From positions 1 to 6,009 of the forward strand of contig SBFT01000229.1 in the NCBI GenBank assembly GCA_006227805.1: DNA of 6,009 nucleotides. The letters run 5' to 3'. The notes beneath the pieces were generated by a model. It did no database searches. It had not been told where the DNA came from and was given only the letters and a program-made list of their open reading frames with translations. A program made the translations under genes and the position numbers. Every line of letters begins with the position of its first letter. Position 1 is the first letter of the stretch. This stretch comes from Paracoccaceae bacterium. GTDB taxonomy: Bacteria; Pseudomonadota; Alphaproteobacteria; Rhodobacterales; Rhodobacteraceae. Shown piece after piece: positions 1 to 6,009 of this stretch.

Positions 1-1116
1 GATCGCATCCGCCTCGACCTGGCGCCCGCCGCCCAGCGCCACGACAGCGAGACCCAGCGCCTCGCCGTCGATCGCGGCGACATGGCCATCCCCGGGGCTG
101 GGCACCTCGCGGATCACGTTGGCCTCCGGCAGGAACCGCCGCCAGTCCTCGACAAAGCCGACCGGCCCGCCCATCGCGGCGATCATCCGCCCGAACCGCC
201 GGGCCGCGCGGCCATCGCGCAGGGTGGCCGCGATCTTCCCGGCGCCATCCTCGCTGTCGCGGGCAAGTCCCGCATCGGCCAGAAGCACGCCCCCCAGAAC
301 CGCCGTCACCTCGACCAGCGGGCCCGCCGCCTCGCCGGTCAGCACGCGCATGACCTCGGCCACTTCCAGCGCATTGCCCAAGGCGGGCGCGAGCGGCTGG
401 TTCATGTCGGTGATCACGGCGCTGGTCCGGCACCCGGCGGCGTTCGCCGTGTCGGTCAGGGCGCGCGCCAGGGCGCGCGCCTCCTCCGGCGTCTTCATGA
501 AGGCTCCGCTGCCCGTCTTCACGTCCAGCACCAGCGCCTGCAATCCGGCGGCCAGTTTCTTGGACAGGATCGAGGCGGTGATGAGGTCCAGGCTCTCGAC
601 CGTCGCGGTGACGTCGCGGATGGCATAGAGGCGCTTGTCGGCGGGGGCGACATTGGCGCTGGCCCCGACGATGGCGCAGCCCGCCTTGCCGAGGATGTCG
701 CGCAGACGGTCGGGCGAGACCTGCGTGACCACGCCCGGGATCGCGTCCAGCTTGTCGAGCGTGCCGCCCGTATGCCCCAGACCCCGACCCGAGATCATCG
801 GGACGAAGCCCCCGCATTCGGCCAGCGCGGGCGCCAGCAGAAGCGAGACGCAATCGCCCACGCCACCCGTCGAATGCTTGTCGATCACCGGCGCGTCGCT
901 GTTCCAGGTCAGGACATCGCCCGAATCCCGCATCGCGAGCGTCAGCGCAGTGCGCCCCGCCTCGCCCAGGCCGCGCAGGCAGACGGCCATGGCGAAGGCC
1001 CCGGCCTGGGCATCGCTGACGCGGCCATCGGCCAGTCCTTGCGCGAACCAGGCCAGGGCGTCGGCCGAGGGGGTCTCTCCCCGGCGCAGACCGGCGATGA
1101 TCGCGCGCGCATCCAC
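1..1116 (-). CDS. deoA: Thymidine phosphorylase, C-terminus cut off by window edge
   Basis: This cytoplasmic enzyme catalyses phosphorolysis of thymidine and deoxyuridine to the free base plus 2-deoxyribose-1-phosphate, in pyrimidine nucleoside salvage/catabolism. Translating the minus strand from 1116 gives 372 residues with no stop before the window edge. The family is usually about 435-440 residues, so roughly 65 are missing. It aligns by eye with E. coli DeoA from end to end. Landmarks are the phosphate-binding DKHSTGGVGD at residues 79-88 (H81 matches E. coli H85), the signature SGRGLGHTGGT at 109-119, R167 (matches R171), and SILSKK at 182-187 (S182 and K186 match S186 and K190). The GTG start at 1116 was chosen because it follows the cdd stop by 5 bases, places the family's N-terminal helix (ARAIIAGLRRGE) at the start, and has a weak GAGG (1120-1123) just upstream; the next in-frame ATG would remove 42 residues. 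It is last visible in the cupin-cdd-deoA run. One oddity is that the signature ends in Asp (D124) where Glu is usual. Confidence 0.95.
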   Translation of the reverse strand, partial: MDARAIIAGLRRGETPSADALAWFAQGLADGRVSDAQAGAFAMAVCLRGLGEAGRTALTLAMRDSGDVLTWNSDAPVIDKHSTGGVGDCVSLLLAPALAECGGFVPMISGRGLGHTGGTLDKLDAIPGVVTQVSPDRLRDILGKAGCAIVGASANVAPADKRLYAIRDVTATVESLDLITASILSKKLAAGLQALVLDVKTGSGAFMKTPEEARALARALTDTANAAGCRTSAVITDMNQPLAPALGNALEVAEVMRVLTGEAAGPLVEVTAVLGGVLLADAGLARDSEDGAGKIAATLRDGRAARRFGRMIAAMGGPVGFVEDWRRFLPEANVIREVPSPGDGHVAAIDGEALGLAVVALGGGRQVEADAI

Positions 1117-1121
1117 GCGCC

Positions 1122-1511
1122 TCAGTCCCGCATGTGCTGCGAGGCGAAGGCCCCCGGCAGCAATTCGCCCAGCGTCATGCGCAACTCGTCAGTCCCCGCG
1201 CAGCCCATCGTCACGACGACGTCCGAAGTGCCGAACTCGGCCAGTTTCTGGCGGCATCCGCCGCAGGGCGTGACCGGATCGGGCCCCGTTGCGGTGACAT
1301 AGACCTCGGTCAGGCGCGTCTCGCCCGCCGCGACCATGGCGGCGATGGCCCCGGCTTCCGCGCAGGTGCCTTCGGGATAGGCCGCGTTCTCGACGTTGCA
1401 GCCCCGATAGACGGCGCCCGAGGCGGCCCGGATCGCCGCGCCCACCTTGAAGCGCGAATAGGGCGCGTAGGCGTTCTCCATCACGGCGCGGGCGGCGTCG
1501 CGCAGGCTCAT
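1122..1511 (-). CDS. cdd: Cytidine deaminase (homotetrameric type)
   Basis: This is a zinc-dependent hydrolytic deaminase converting cytidine and deoxycytidine to uridine and deoxyuridine plus ammonia. Its deoxyuridine product is a substrate of the downstream thymidine phosphorylase. At 129 residues it has the length of the short, single-domain tetrameric class rather than the ~290-residue dimeric E. coli type. Visible motifs are the nucleoside-binding CNVEN at residues 38-42 (N39, E41), the catalytic TCAE at 49-52 (zinc ligand C50, proton shuttle E52), and PCGGC at 82-86 (zinc ligands C83 and C86). The residue after the catalytic Glu is Ala, where Bacillus-type enzymes have Arg. The ATG overlaps the stop of the upstream cupin gene (ATGA, 1508-1511), and GGTGGA lies 6 bases upstream. 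The stop is 5 bases before deoA. Both junctions suggest one operon with coupled translation. Confidence 0.97.
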   Translation of the reverse strand: MSLRDAARAVMENAYAPYSRFKVGAAIRAASGAVYRGCNVENAAYPEGTCAEAGAIAAMVAAGETRLTEVYVTATGPDPVTPCGGCRQKLAEFGTSDVVVTMGCAGTDELRMTLGELLPGAFASQHMRD

Positions 1512-2593
1512 GCCCGTTCCACCCGCGTGTGGAAATCGCCGGGCAGCGAGACTTCCAGCAGTTCCAGATCGTCGGACGCGCCCGAGAGCCGCGTCTTCAT
1601 GCCCGGCGGGATCACGAAGGCGTCGCCCGCCGTCAGGGGAAAGGGATCGCGCCCCTCGCCTTCCAGGGTGACGCTGCCCTGCATAACGAAGGACACATGG
1701 ATATCGGCGTCATGCGAGGTCCATTGCGGCGCGCCCTGCCCCTTGCGGACCACCTGCACACCGGCGACGCCCTTCGTGTTGGCGGAAATCGTGGTGTCGC
1801 GGGCGATGTATCCCGGCAGGCGGAAGGGTTTCCATTCGGCGCCCGCCGCAAGGTTGTGGACGAAGCGCTGGCCCTGCCATTCGCGGTCCGGGCGCAGATG
1901 CGGGGTGGGCAGGGTCATGTCGTGGTCGATCTCGGTGATGTGTTCGGCCGGCACGCCGATCTCGATCACCTGGCAATCGTCGCTGCTCTCGACCACGCGG
2001 TGGCGGATCTCGGGCGGCTGGATGAAGCAGTCCCCGGGCGTCAGGCGGCGCAGGCCGCCCTGGTCCTCGTAGAGGACATCGACCCAGCCGTTGATGCAGA
2101 AGATCAGCTGGAAGCCCACCTTGTGGAAATGCACCATGTCGGGCACCGGCCCGCCATCGGGAATGCGGATATGGCTGGCGATCACCGCGCCGCCCAGTCG
2201 GTCGGGCACAAGATCGCGGTAATGCATCCCCGCGCGCCCGATGATCCAGGGCGCCTGGTCGGCCAGGCGGCGCACCACGAAGGAATGGACCGTCGGCGGC
2301 ATGACCAGCGGGGGATTGGCCTCGCAGATCTCGATCCGCGTGCCGTTGGGCGCGGTCAGGTCGCGCTTGCCCCCGGCGAAGGCATCGGGGTCGTCGGCCA
2401 GGATGCGGATCGTGCCCGGCGCCTCGGGCGCGCCCTTTTCCACCCTCAGGCGCAGCCCATGGCCAGAGAAAACGGCGATCTCGGGGTTGTCGGCGGGATA
2501 GATCATGTCCATCCGCATCCCCAGAACCTTGGTGAAGAAGGGGATGTCGTCGCGGATCTCTTCGGTCGGAAGACGGATTTCGGCGCGTGTCAT
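1508..2593 (-). CDS. VOC-like plus double-cupin protein, function unknown
   Basis: This is a 361-residue soluble protein with no signal peptide or membrane segment. Residues 4-70 resemble a half glyoxalase/VOC fold: a strand, a helix containing DDIPFFTKVLGM, then strands. Two cupin barrels follow. The first has H155, H157, Q162 and H198 at the HxH...E and motif-2 His positions (Gln in place of Glu), followed by GDCFIQPP (187-194), so it could bind a metal. The second keeps the fold signature GDAFVIPPG (323-331), but only H294 and H299 fall in motif 1 and the motif-2 His is Thr (T334), so it is probably a poor or non-metal site. The reading frame is open to 2752, but I chose the ATG at 2593. 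It has GGGAG 11 bases upstream (2605-2609) and avoids overlap with divergent maeB. An ATG at 2611 is possible but lacks a ribosome site. Its stop overlaps the cdd start, so it probably heads the nucleoside salvage operon. A dioxygenase, isomerase or sugar/nucleotide-metabolite role is conceivable but unproven. Confidence 0.85.
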   Translation of the reverse strand: MTRAEIRLPTEEIRDDIPFFTKVLGMRMDMIYPADNPEIAVFSGHGLRLRVEKGAPEAPGTIRILADDPDAFAGGKRDLTAPNGTRIEICEANPPLVMPPTVHSFVVRRLADQAPWIIGRAGMHYRDLVPDRLGGAVIASHIRIPDGGPVPDMVHFHKVGFQLIFCINGWVDVLYEDQGGLRRLTPGDCFIQPPEIRHRVVESSDDCQVIEIGVPAEHITEIDHDMTLPTPHLRPDREWQGQRFVHNLAAGAEWKPFRLPGYIARDTTISANTKGVAGVQVVRKGQGAPQWTSHDADIHVSFVMQGSVTLEGEGRDPFPLTAGDAFVIPPGMKTRLSGASDDLELLEVSLPGDFHTRVERA

Positions 2594-2704
2594 GGCGGTG
2601 TAAGCTCCCATCTGCGGGGCCAGAGTGGCCCTGCGCCCGCGCTTTTGCAAGACGGGCCTGCGACACCTGGGCGCGCGGCGGCCATTCCCATGCCGAAAGA
2701 AATA

Positions 2705-2718
2705 GTTTAACGCTAAAC
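2705..2718. promoter_or_regulatory. Palindromic operator candidate upstream of maeB
   Basis: GTTTAACGCTAAAC is an inverted repeat with perfect 5-base arms (GTTTA/TAAAC) around ACGC. Counting outwards from the central CG, six of seven base pairs are symmetric. A central CG flanked by symmetric A/T-rich arms is typical of LacI-family operators. From memory, the site resembles the motif reported for the alphaproteobacterial central-carbon regulators CceR (Rhodobacter sphaeroides) and PckR (Sinorhizobium), of the general form TTAGCGCTAA. It ends 23 bases before the maeB start codon, so a bound protein would overlap the promoter or early transcript region. Its regulator is inferred, not shown. Confidence 0.55.
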
Positions 2719-2727
2719 CAGTTTTCC

Positions 2728-2737
2728 GGAGAGGGGG
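2728..2737 (+). promoter_or_regulatory. maeB ribosome binding site
   Basis: The purine run GGAGAGGGGG lies 4 bases before the ATG at 2742 and contains GGAG and GAGG cores. It fixes the maeB start and supports rejecting the 5' extension of the divergent cupin frame, which would run into this region. Confidence 0.8.
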
Positions 2738-2741
2738 TCTC

Positions 2742-5015
2742 ATGTCCGACAATCAAAGCCTGCGCCAGGCCGCGCTGTTCTATCATGAACATCCCAAGCC
2801 CGGAAAACTCGAGATCCGCGCGACCAAGCCGATGGCCAATGGCCGCGACCTGGCCCGCGCCTATTCGCCCGGCGTGGCCGAGGCCTGCCTCGAGATCCGG
2901 GACGATCCCGCCAATGCCGCGCGCTTCACCGCGCGGGGCAACCTGGTGGCGGTGGTCACGAACGGCACCGCGGTCCTGGGGCTGGGCAACATCGGGGCTC
3001 TCGCCTCGAAGCCGGTGATGGAGGGCAAGGCGGTCCTCTTCAAGAAATTCGCCAACATAGATTGCTTCGACATCGAACTGAACGAAGCCGACCCCGAACG
3101 CCTGGCCGACATCGTCTGCGCGCTGGAACCCACCTTCGGCGCGATCAACCTGGAAGACATCAAGGCGCCCGACTGCTTCATCGTGGAACGGATCTGCCGC
3201 GAGCGCATGAACATCCCCGTCTTCCACGACGACCAGCACGGCACCGCCATCGTCGTGGGCGCGGCCGCCAAGAACGCCCTGCACGTGGCGGGCAAGTCCT
3301 TCGCGGACATCAAGATCGTCTCCACGGGCGGGGGTGCCGCGGGCATCGCCTGCCTCGACATGCTGCTGAAACTGGGGGTCAAGCGGGAAAACGTCTGGCT
3401 CTGCGACATTCACGGACTGGTCTACGAGGGCCGGGCCGAGGACATGAACCCCCAGAAGGCGGCCTACGCCCAGAAGACCGACCTGCGCAGGCTGGAGGAC
3501 GTGATCGACGGGGCCGACCTGTTCCTGGGCCTTTCCGGGCCTAACGTGCTGACACCCGAGATGGTGTCGCGCATGGCCGGGCGCCCGATCATCTTCGCTC
3601 TGGCCAACCCGACCCCGGAAATCCTGCCCGAGGCCGCCCGCGCGGTGGCGCCCGACGCGATCATCGCCACCGGGCGCAGCGATTTCCCGAACCAGGTCAA
3701 CAACGTGCTGTGCTTTCCCTTCATCTTCCGCGGCGCGCTGGACGTGGGCGCGACCGAGATCAACGACGAGATGAAGCTGGCCTGCATCGACGGCATCGCG
3801 AACCTGGCGCGCGCCACCACCAGCGCCGAGGCCGCCGCCGCCTATCGCGGCGAACAGCTGACCTTCGGCGCCGACTACCTGATCCCCAAGCCCTTCGATC
3901 CGCGCCTGATCGGCGTCGTGTCCACCGCCGTCGCGAAGGCGGCGATGGAGACCGGCGTCGCCACCAGGCCGATCGAGGACATGACGGCCTATCGCCAGAA
4001 GCTGGACGGGTCGGTCTTCCGCTCGGCCATGCTGATGCGCCCGGTGTTCGAGGCCGCGCGCAGCGCCTCGCGCCGGATCGTCTTCGCCGAAGGCGAGGAC
4101 GAACGCGTCCTGCGCGCAGCCCAGGCGATCCTCGAGGAAACCACCGAGAAACCCATCCTGATCGGCCGGCCCGAGGTGATCGAGGCACGCTGCGAACGCC
4201 ACGGCCTGGCGATCCGCCCGGGGCGCGACTTCGAGATCGTGAACCCCGAGAACGACCCGCGCTATCGCGACTACTGGGGCACCTACCATTCGATCATGGC
4301 CCGGCGCGGCGTGACGCCCGACCTCGCCCGCGCCATCATGCGCACCAACACCACCGCCATCGGCGCGGTGATGGTCTACCGCGAGGAGGCCGACAGCCTG
4401 ATCTGCGGCACCTTCGGGCAGTTCCTGTGGCATCTCAACTACGTGCAGCAGATCCTGGGCAACGACGCCCTGCACCCGGTCGGCGCCCTGTCGCTGATGA
4501 TCCTCGAGGACGGGCCGCTCTTCATCGCCGACACCCAGGTGCATCCCGAACCCACGCCCGAGCAGATCGCGCAGACCGCCATCGGCGCGGCGCGCCATGT
4601 GCGCCGTTTCGGGCTGACCCCGAACGTGGCGCTGTGTTCGCATTCGCAGTTCGGCAACCTCGACTGCGACACCGGGCGGCGGATGCGCGCGGCGCTGGCG
4701 ATCCTGGACGCCCGACCCCGCGACTTCTGCTACGAGGGCGAGATGCATATCGACGCCGCACTCGACCCCGAGATGCGCGAACGCGTCTTCCCCGGCAACC
4801 GGATGCAGGGGCAGGCGAACGTGCTGATTTTCGCCAATTCCGACGCGGCCAGCGGCGTGCGCAACATCCTGAAGATGCGCGCGGGCGGCCTCGAGGTGGG
4901 GCCGATCCTGATGGGCATGGGCAACCGCGCCCATATCGTGACACCCTCGATCACCGCGCGCGGATTGCTGAACATGGGCGCGATCGCCGGCACGCCGGTG
5001 GCGCATTACGGATGA
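2742..5015 (+). CDS. maeB: NADP-dependent malic enzyme with phosphotransacetylase-like domain
   Basis: It catalyses oxidative decarboxylation of L-malate to pyruvate and CO2 with reduction of NADP(H), linking the TCA cycle to pyruvate. The 757-residue length is that of the bacterial MaeB/DME/TME class. The malic domain (about 1-425) shows YSPGVAEAC (41-49, catalytic Tyr Y41), the malate-binding Lys in EGKAVLFKK (K96), metal ligands in NLEDI (E138, D139) and FHDDQHGT (D163/D164), a Rossmann loop GGGAAG (196-201), and ANPTPEI (288-294). The C-terminal region (about 430-757) is phosphotransacetylase-like, beginning RRIVFAEGEDERV. In characterised relatives this domain senses acetyl-CoA and lacks transacetylase activity. 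Here ARG (739-741) appears to stand where true Pta has Ser-Arg-Gly, fitting a non-catalytic role (alignment by eye). NADP rather than NAD preference is inferred from the family, and rhizobial paralogues of the same architecture include NAD-preferring forms. The start has a strong purine ribosome site and an operator-like palindrome upstream. No terminator hairpin is visible after the stop. Confidence 0.96.
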   Translation: MSDNQSLRQAALFYHEHPKPGKLEIRATKPMANGRDLARAYSPGVAEACLEIRDDPANAARFTARGNLVAVVTNGTAVLGLGNIGALASKPVMEGKAVLFKKFANIDCFDIELNEADPERLADIVCALEPTFGAINLEDIKAPDCFIVERICRERMNIPVFHDDQHGTAIVVGAAAKNALHVAGKSFADIKIVSTGGGAAGIACLDMLLKLGVKRENVWLCDIHGLVYEGRAEDMNPQKAAYAQKTDLRRLEDVIDGADLFLGLSGPNVLTPEMVSRMAGRPIIFALANPTPEILPEAARAVAPDAIIATGRSDFPNQVNNVLCFPFIFRGALDVGATEINDEMKLACIDGIANLARATTSAEAAAAYRGEQLTFGADYLIPKPFDPRLIGVVSTAVAKAAMETGVATRPIEDMTAYRQKLDGSVFRSAMLMRPVFEAARSASRRIVFAEGEDERVLRAAQAILEETTEKPILIGRPEVIEARCERHGLAIRPGRDFEIVNPENDPRYRDYWGTYHSIMARRGVTPDLARAIMRTNTTAIGAVMVYREEADSLICGTFGQFLWHLNYVQQILGNDALHPVGALSLMILEDGPLFIADTQVHPEPTPEQIAQTAIGAARHVRRFGLTPNVALCSHSQFGNLDCDTGRRMRAALAILDARPRDFCYEGEMHIDAALDPEMRERVFPGNRMQGQANVLIFANSDAASGVRNILKMRAGGLEVGPILMGMGNRAHIVTPSITARGLLNMGAIAGTPVAHYG

Positions 5016-5070
5016 TCCCGTTCACCTATCCTCAAGAATGAGCGTCTAGACCAGAGGCCGATTCCACGGC

Positions 5071-5075
5071 GGAGG
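5071..5075 (+). promoter_or_regulatory. Ribosome binding site of the chemoreceptor-like gene
   Basis: GGAGG lies 6 bases before the ATG at 5082. This near-ideal site decides the start of a gene that runs off the window. Confidence 0.8.
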
Positions 5076-5081
5076 CGTCAG

Positions 5082-6009
5082 ATGCGGGAATTCGGACAGG
5101 CGGGCTTCTCCACCGGCGATCGGGTCGCGGCGGACGCCGACTCCGGTCCGGCGACACCGCCCGCGCCTTTGGCCGGCGCGTCGGACCGGCATCTGGACCT
5201 GCTGGCCCGCCAGGCGGGCGCGCTGGGTCACGACATCGTCGACGTGTCGGGCGTTCTGACCGACGTCCGGCAGGCGGCGGAACGCCAGGCCGGTCTGCTG
5301 CACGAGATCAGCGGCGGCACCGCCCGCATCCTGGACGCCAACCGGCGGGCCGAGGATGCGGCGGCGCGCGTGGCCGGCAACGTGCGCGACACCAAGGCGA
5401 TCGTCTCGGAATCGGTGACCTTCATGCAGGCGTCGGGCACCCGGTCCCGCGCCGTCGCGGTCTGGGTCGCGGATGTCGGGCAACAGATGGATGACGTGAT
5501 GCGCGCCGTGCGGGCGTCGGAAAAGCATCTCGAAAGCATCTCCTCGATCGCGCGCGAGGTCAGCATGCTGGCGATCAACGCCAAGATCCAGGCCGCCCGC
5601 GCCAGCGAGGCGGGCAAGGGCTTTGGCGTGATCGCCCAGGCGATCGGCGAATTGTCCGCCAGCACCGAACGCGCGGCGAGGGCCATCGCGGGCAGCCTCG
5701 AGGAGCTCAGGACGCGCGCCACGCGGCTGGCCGAAGGCGCGGGCGAGGTGAACGCGGATGCCTCCCGGGTCATCGACGAGACGGAAGAGACCGACCGCGC
5801 CCTGGCGCGCATCGCCGACAGGATGGATGCGCTGAATGCCGATGCCGCCGCGATCGCGGATGACAGCGTGCAGGTGCGCGCCGCGACCGAGGCTTGCGCC
5901 CCCGCGATCCGCGAGATCGAACGCGACGCGCAGACCGCCACGGCGGATATCCAGCGCGTCGCTGCGCGCACCGACGCCCTGATCGAGGGGTCGGAACGCA
6001 GGGTGCAGC
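5082..6009 (+). CDS. Soluble methyl-accepting chemotaxis-like protein, 3' end beyond window
   Basis: The frame from ATG 5082 stays open to the window end (309 codons, no stop). After a short Ala/Pro/Gly-rich leader (about 1-33) the protein is almost entirely Ala-rich amphipathic helix, as expected for an antiparallel coiled-coil hairpin. Residues about 152-195 match the conserved MCP hairpin tip: ISSIAREVSMLAINAKIQAA then RASEAGKGFGVIAQAIGELS, compared with the usual [23 protein letters not shown]. Such proteins bind CheA/CheW and control kinase activity. There is no transmembrane helix, HAMP or N-terminal ligand domain in the visible part, so this one is cytoplasmic unless the missing C-terminus changes that. 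The tip is divergent: Gln at 170 replaces the usual Glu, and REV (158-160) stands where QTN is common. It starts 66 bases after maeB with no visible terminator, so readthrough is possible. The ligand is unknown, and an MCP-like coiled coil not dedicated to chemotaxis is an alternative. Confidence 0.85.
   Translation, partial: MREFGQAGFSTGDRVAADADSGPATPPAPLAGASDRHLDLLARQAGALGHDIVDVSGVLTDVRQAAERQAGLLHEISGGTARILDANRRAEDAAARVAGNVRDTKAIVSESVTFMQASGTRSRAVAVWVADVGQQMDDVMRAVRASEKHLESISSIAREVSMLAINAKIQAARASEAGKGFGVIAQAIGELSASTERAARAIAGSLEELRTRATRLAEGAGEVNADASRVIDETEETDRALARIADRMDALNADAAAIADDSVQVRAATEACAPAIREIERDAQTATADIQRVAARTDALIEGSERRVQ

Larger units (their letters stand above)
2594..2741. promoter_or_regulatory. 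Divergent intergenic region, cupin operon / maeB
   Basis: These 148 bases separate the minus-strand cupin-cdd-deoA run from plus-strand maeB, so promoters for both directions should lie here. Most of it is GC-rich. The only AT-rich stretch is about 2697-2725, and it contains the 14-base palindrome. TTGCAA at 2645-2650 could serve as a weak -35 on either strand, but I found no convincing -10 at the right spacing, so I do not place individual promoters. Confidence 0.6.

Noticed and set aside
82..1302. Long plus-strand open frames over deoA and cdd (also 119-628, 635-1273 and 1134-2072)
   Set aside because: They lie antisense to recognisable deoA, cdd and cupin coding sequence and have low-complexity Arg/Ala/Pro/Gly-rich translations without domains.
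2645..2650. TTGCAA as a -35 element
   Set aside because: It matches on both strands because it is self-complementary, but no acceptable -10 lies 16-18 bases away in either direction (CACTCT on the minus strand is weak), so no promoter is called from it.
2594..2752. Longer N-terminus for the cupin protein, starting as far out as 2752
   Set aside because: The extension is Arg-rich with no domain, would overlap the divergent maeB start by 11 bases, and would bury the operator candidate and both ribosome sites in coding sequence. The ATG at 2593 has an upstream GGGAG.
1710..5006. A 1098-codon open frame on the minus strand covering maeB and part of the cupin gene
   Set aside because: It is antisense to maeB, which has clear family motifs end to end, and it is out of frame with the cupin gene. 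Its composition (rich in His, Arg, Gly, Asp, with no domain) is typical of shadow frames opposite GC-rich codons.
5012..5041. Nine-codon open frame (MIPFTYPQE) overlapping the maeB stop as ATGA
   Set aside because: It is too short to call, with no dedicated ribosome site and no sign of a leader-peptide structure such as repeated regulatory codons with attenuator stems.
5016..5081. Terminator between maeB and the chemoreceptor-like gene
   Set aside because: The only symmetric element is the short TCTAGA. There is no GC stem followed by a T-run.
5228..5971. Minus-strand open frames opposite the chemoreceptor-like gene (also 5046-5528)
   Set aside because: The plus-strand frame carries the MCP hairpin motif and a good ribosome site. 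The minus-strand translations are Ala/Ser/Arg-rich shadows.

Overview
The window is uniformly GC-rich with a strong G/C third-position bias. Its proteins look like those of an alphaproteobacterium, most likely Rhodobacterales/Rhodobacteraceae (Paracoccus/Rhodobacter-like). This placement rests on recall of protein families and on composition, not on a database search. There are no RNA genes, mobile elements, CRISPR arrays or obvious foreign segments. Coding density is high: five genes, no gap over 150 bases, and a gene truncated at each window edge.

Left half (1-2593, minus strand): a tightly packed, apparently co-transcribed run read right to left. It consists of a VOC-like plus double-cupin protein of unknown function, then cytidine deaminase (cdd), then thymidine phosphorylase (deoA, its C-terminus cut off by the window start). 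The first two genes overlap by 4 bases (ATGA) and the next two are 5 bases apart, so translational coupling is likely. Cytidine deaminase turns (deoxy)cytidine into (deoxy)uridine. Thymidine phosphorylase cleaves thymidine and deoxyuridine to base plus deoxyribose-1-phosphate. Together they form a pyrimidine-nucleoside salvage/catabolism module. The cupin protein at its head is the least explained gene here.

Centre (2594-2741): a 148-base divergent intergenic region. It holds the ribosome binding sites of both flanking genes and a near-perfect 14-base palindrome with central CG (2705-2718), a good operator candidate just upstream of maeB.

Right half (2742-6009, plus strand): a full-length NADP-type malic enzyme with a C-terminal phosphotransacetylase-like domain (MaeB type). 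It decarboxylates malate to pyruvate for NADPH supply and gluconeogenic/anaplerotic balance. After 66 bases comes the 5' part of a soluble chemoreceptor-like (MCP signalling domain) protein with no transmembrane segment and a divergent hairpin tip.

Most of this is ordinary core metabolism, and I see no evidence of an undescribed multi-gene system. The items most worth a second look are the cupin protein's link to nucleoside salvage, the maeB operator candidate, and the atypical soluble chemoreceptor.
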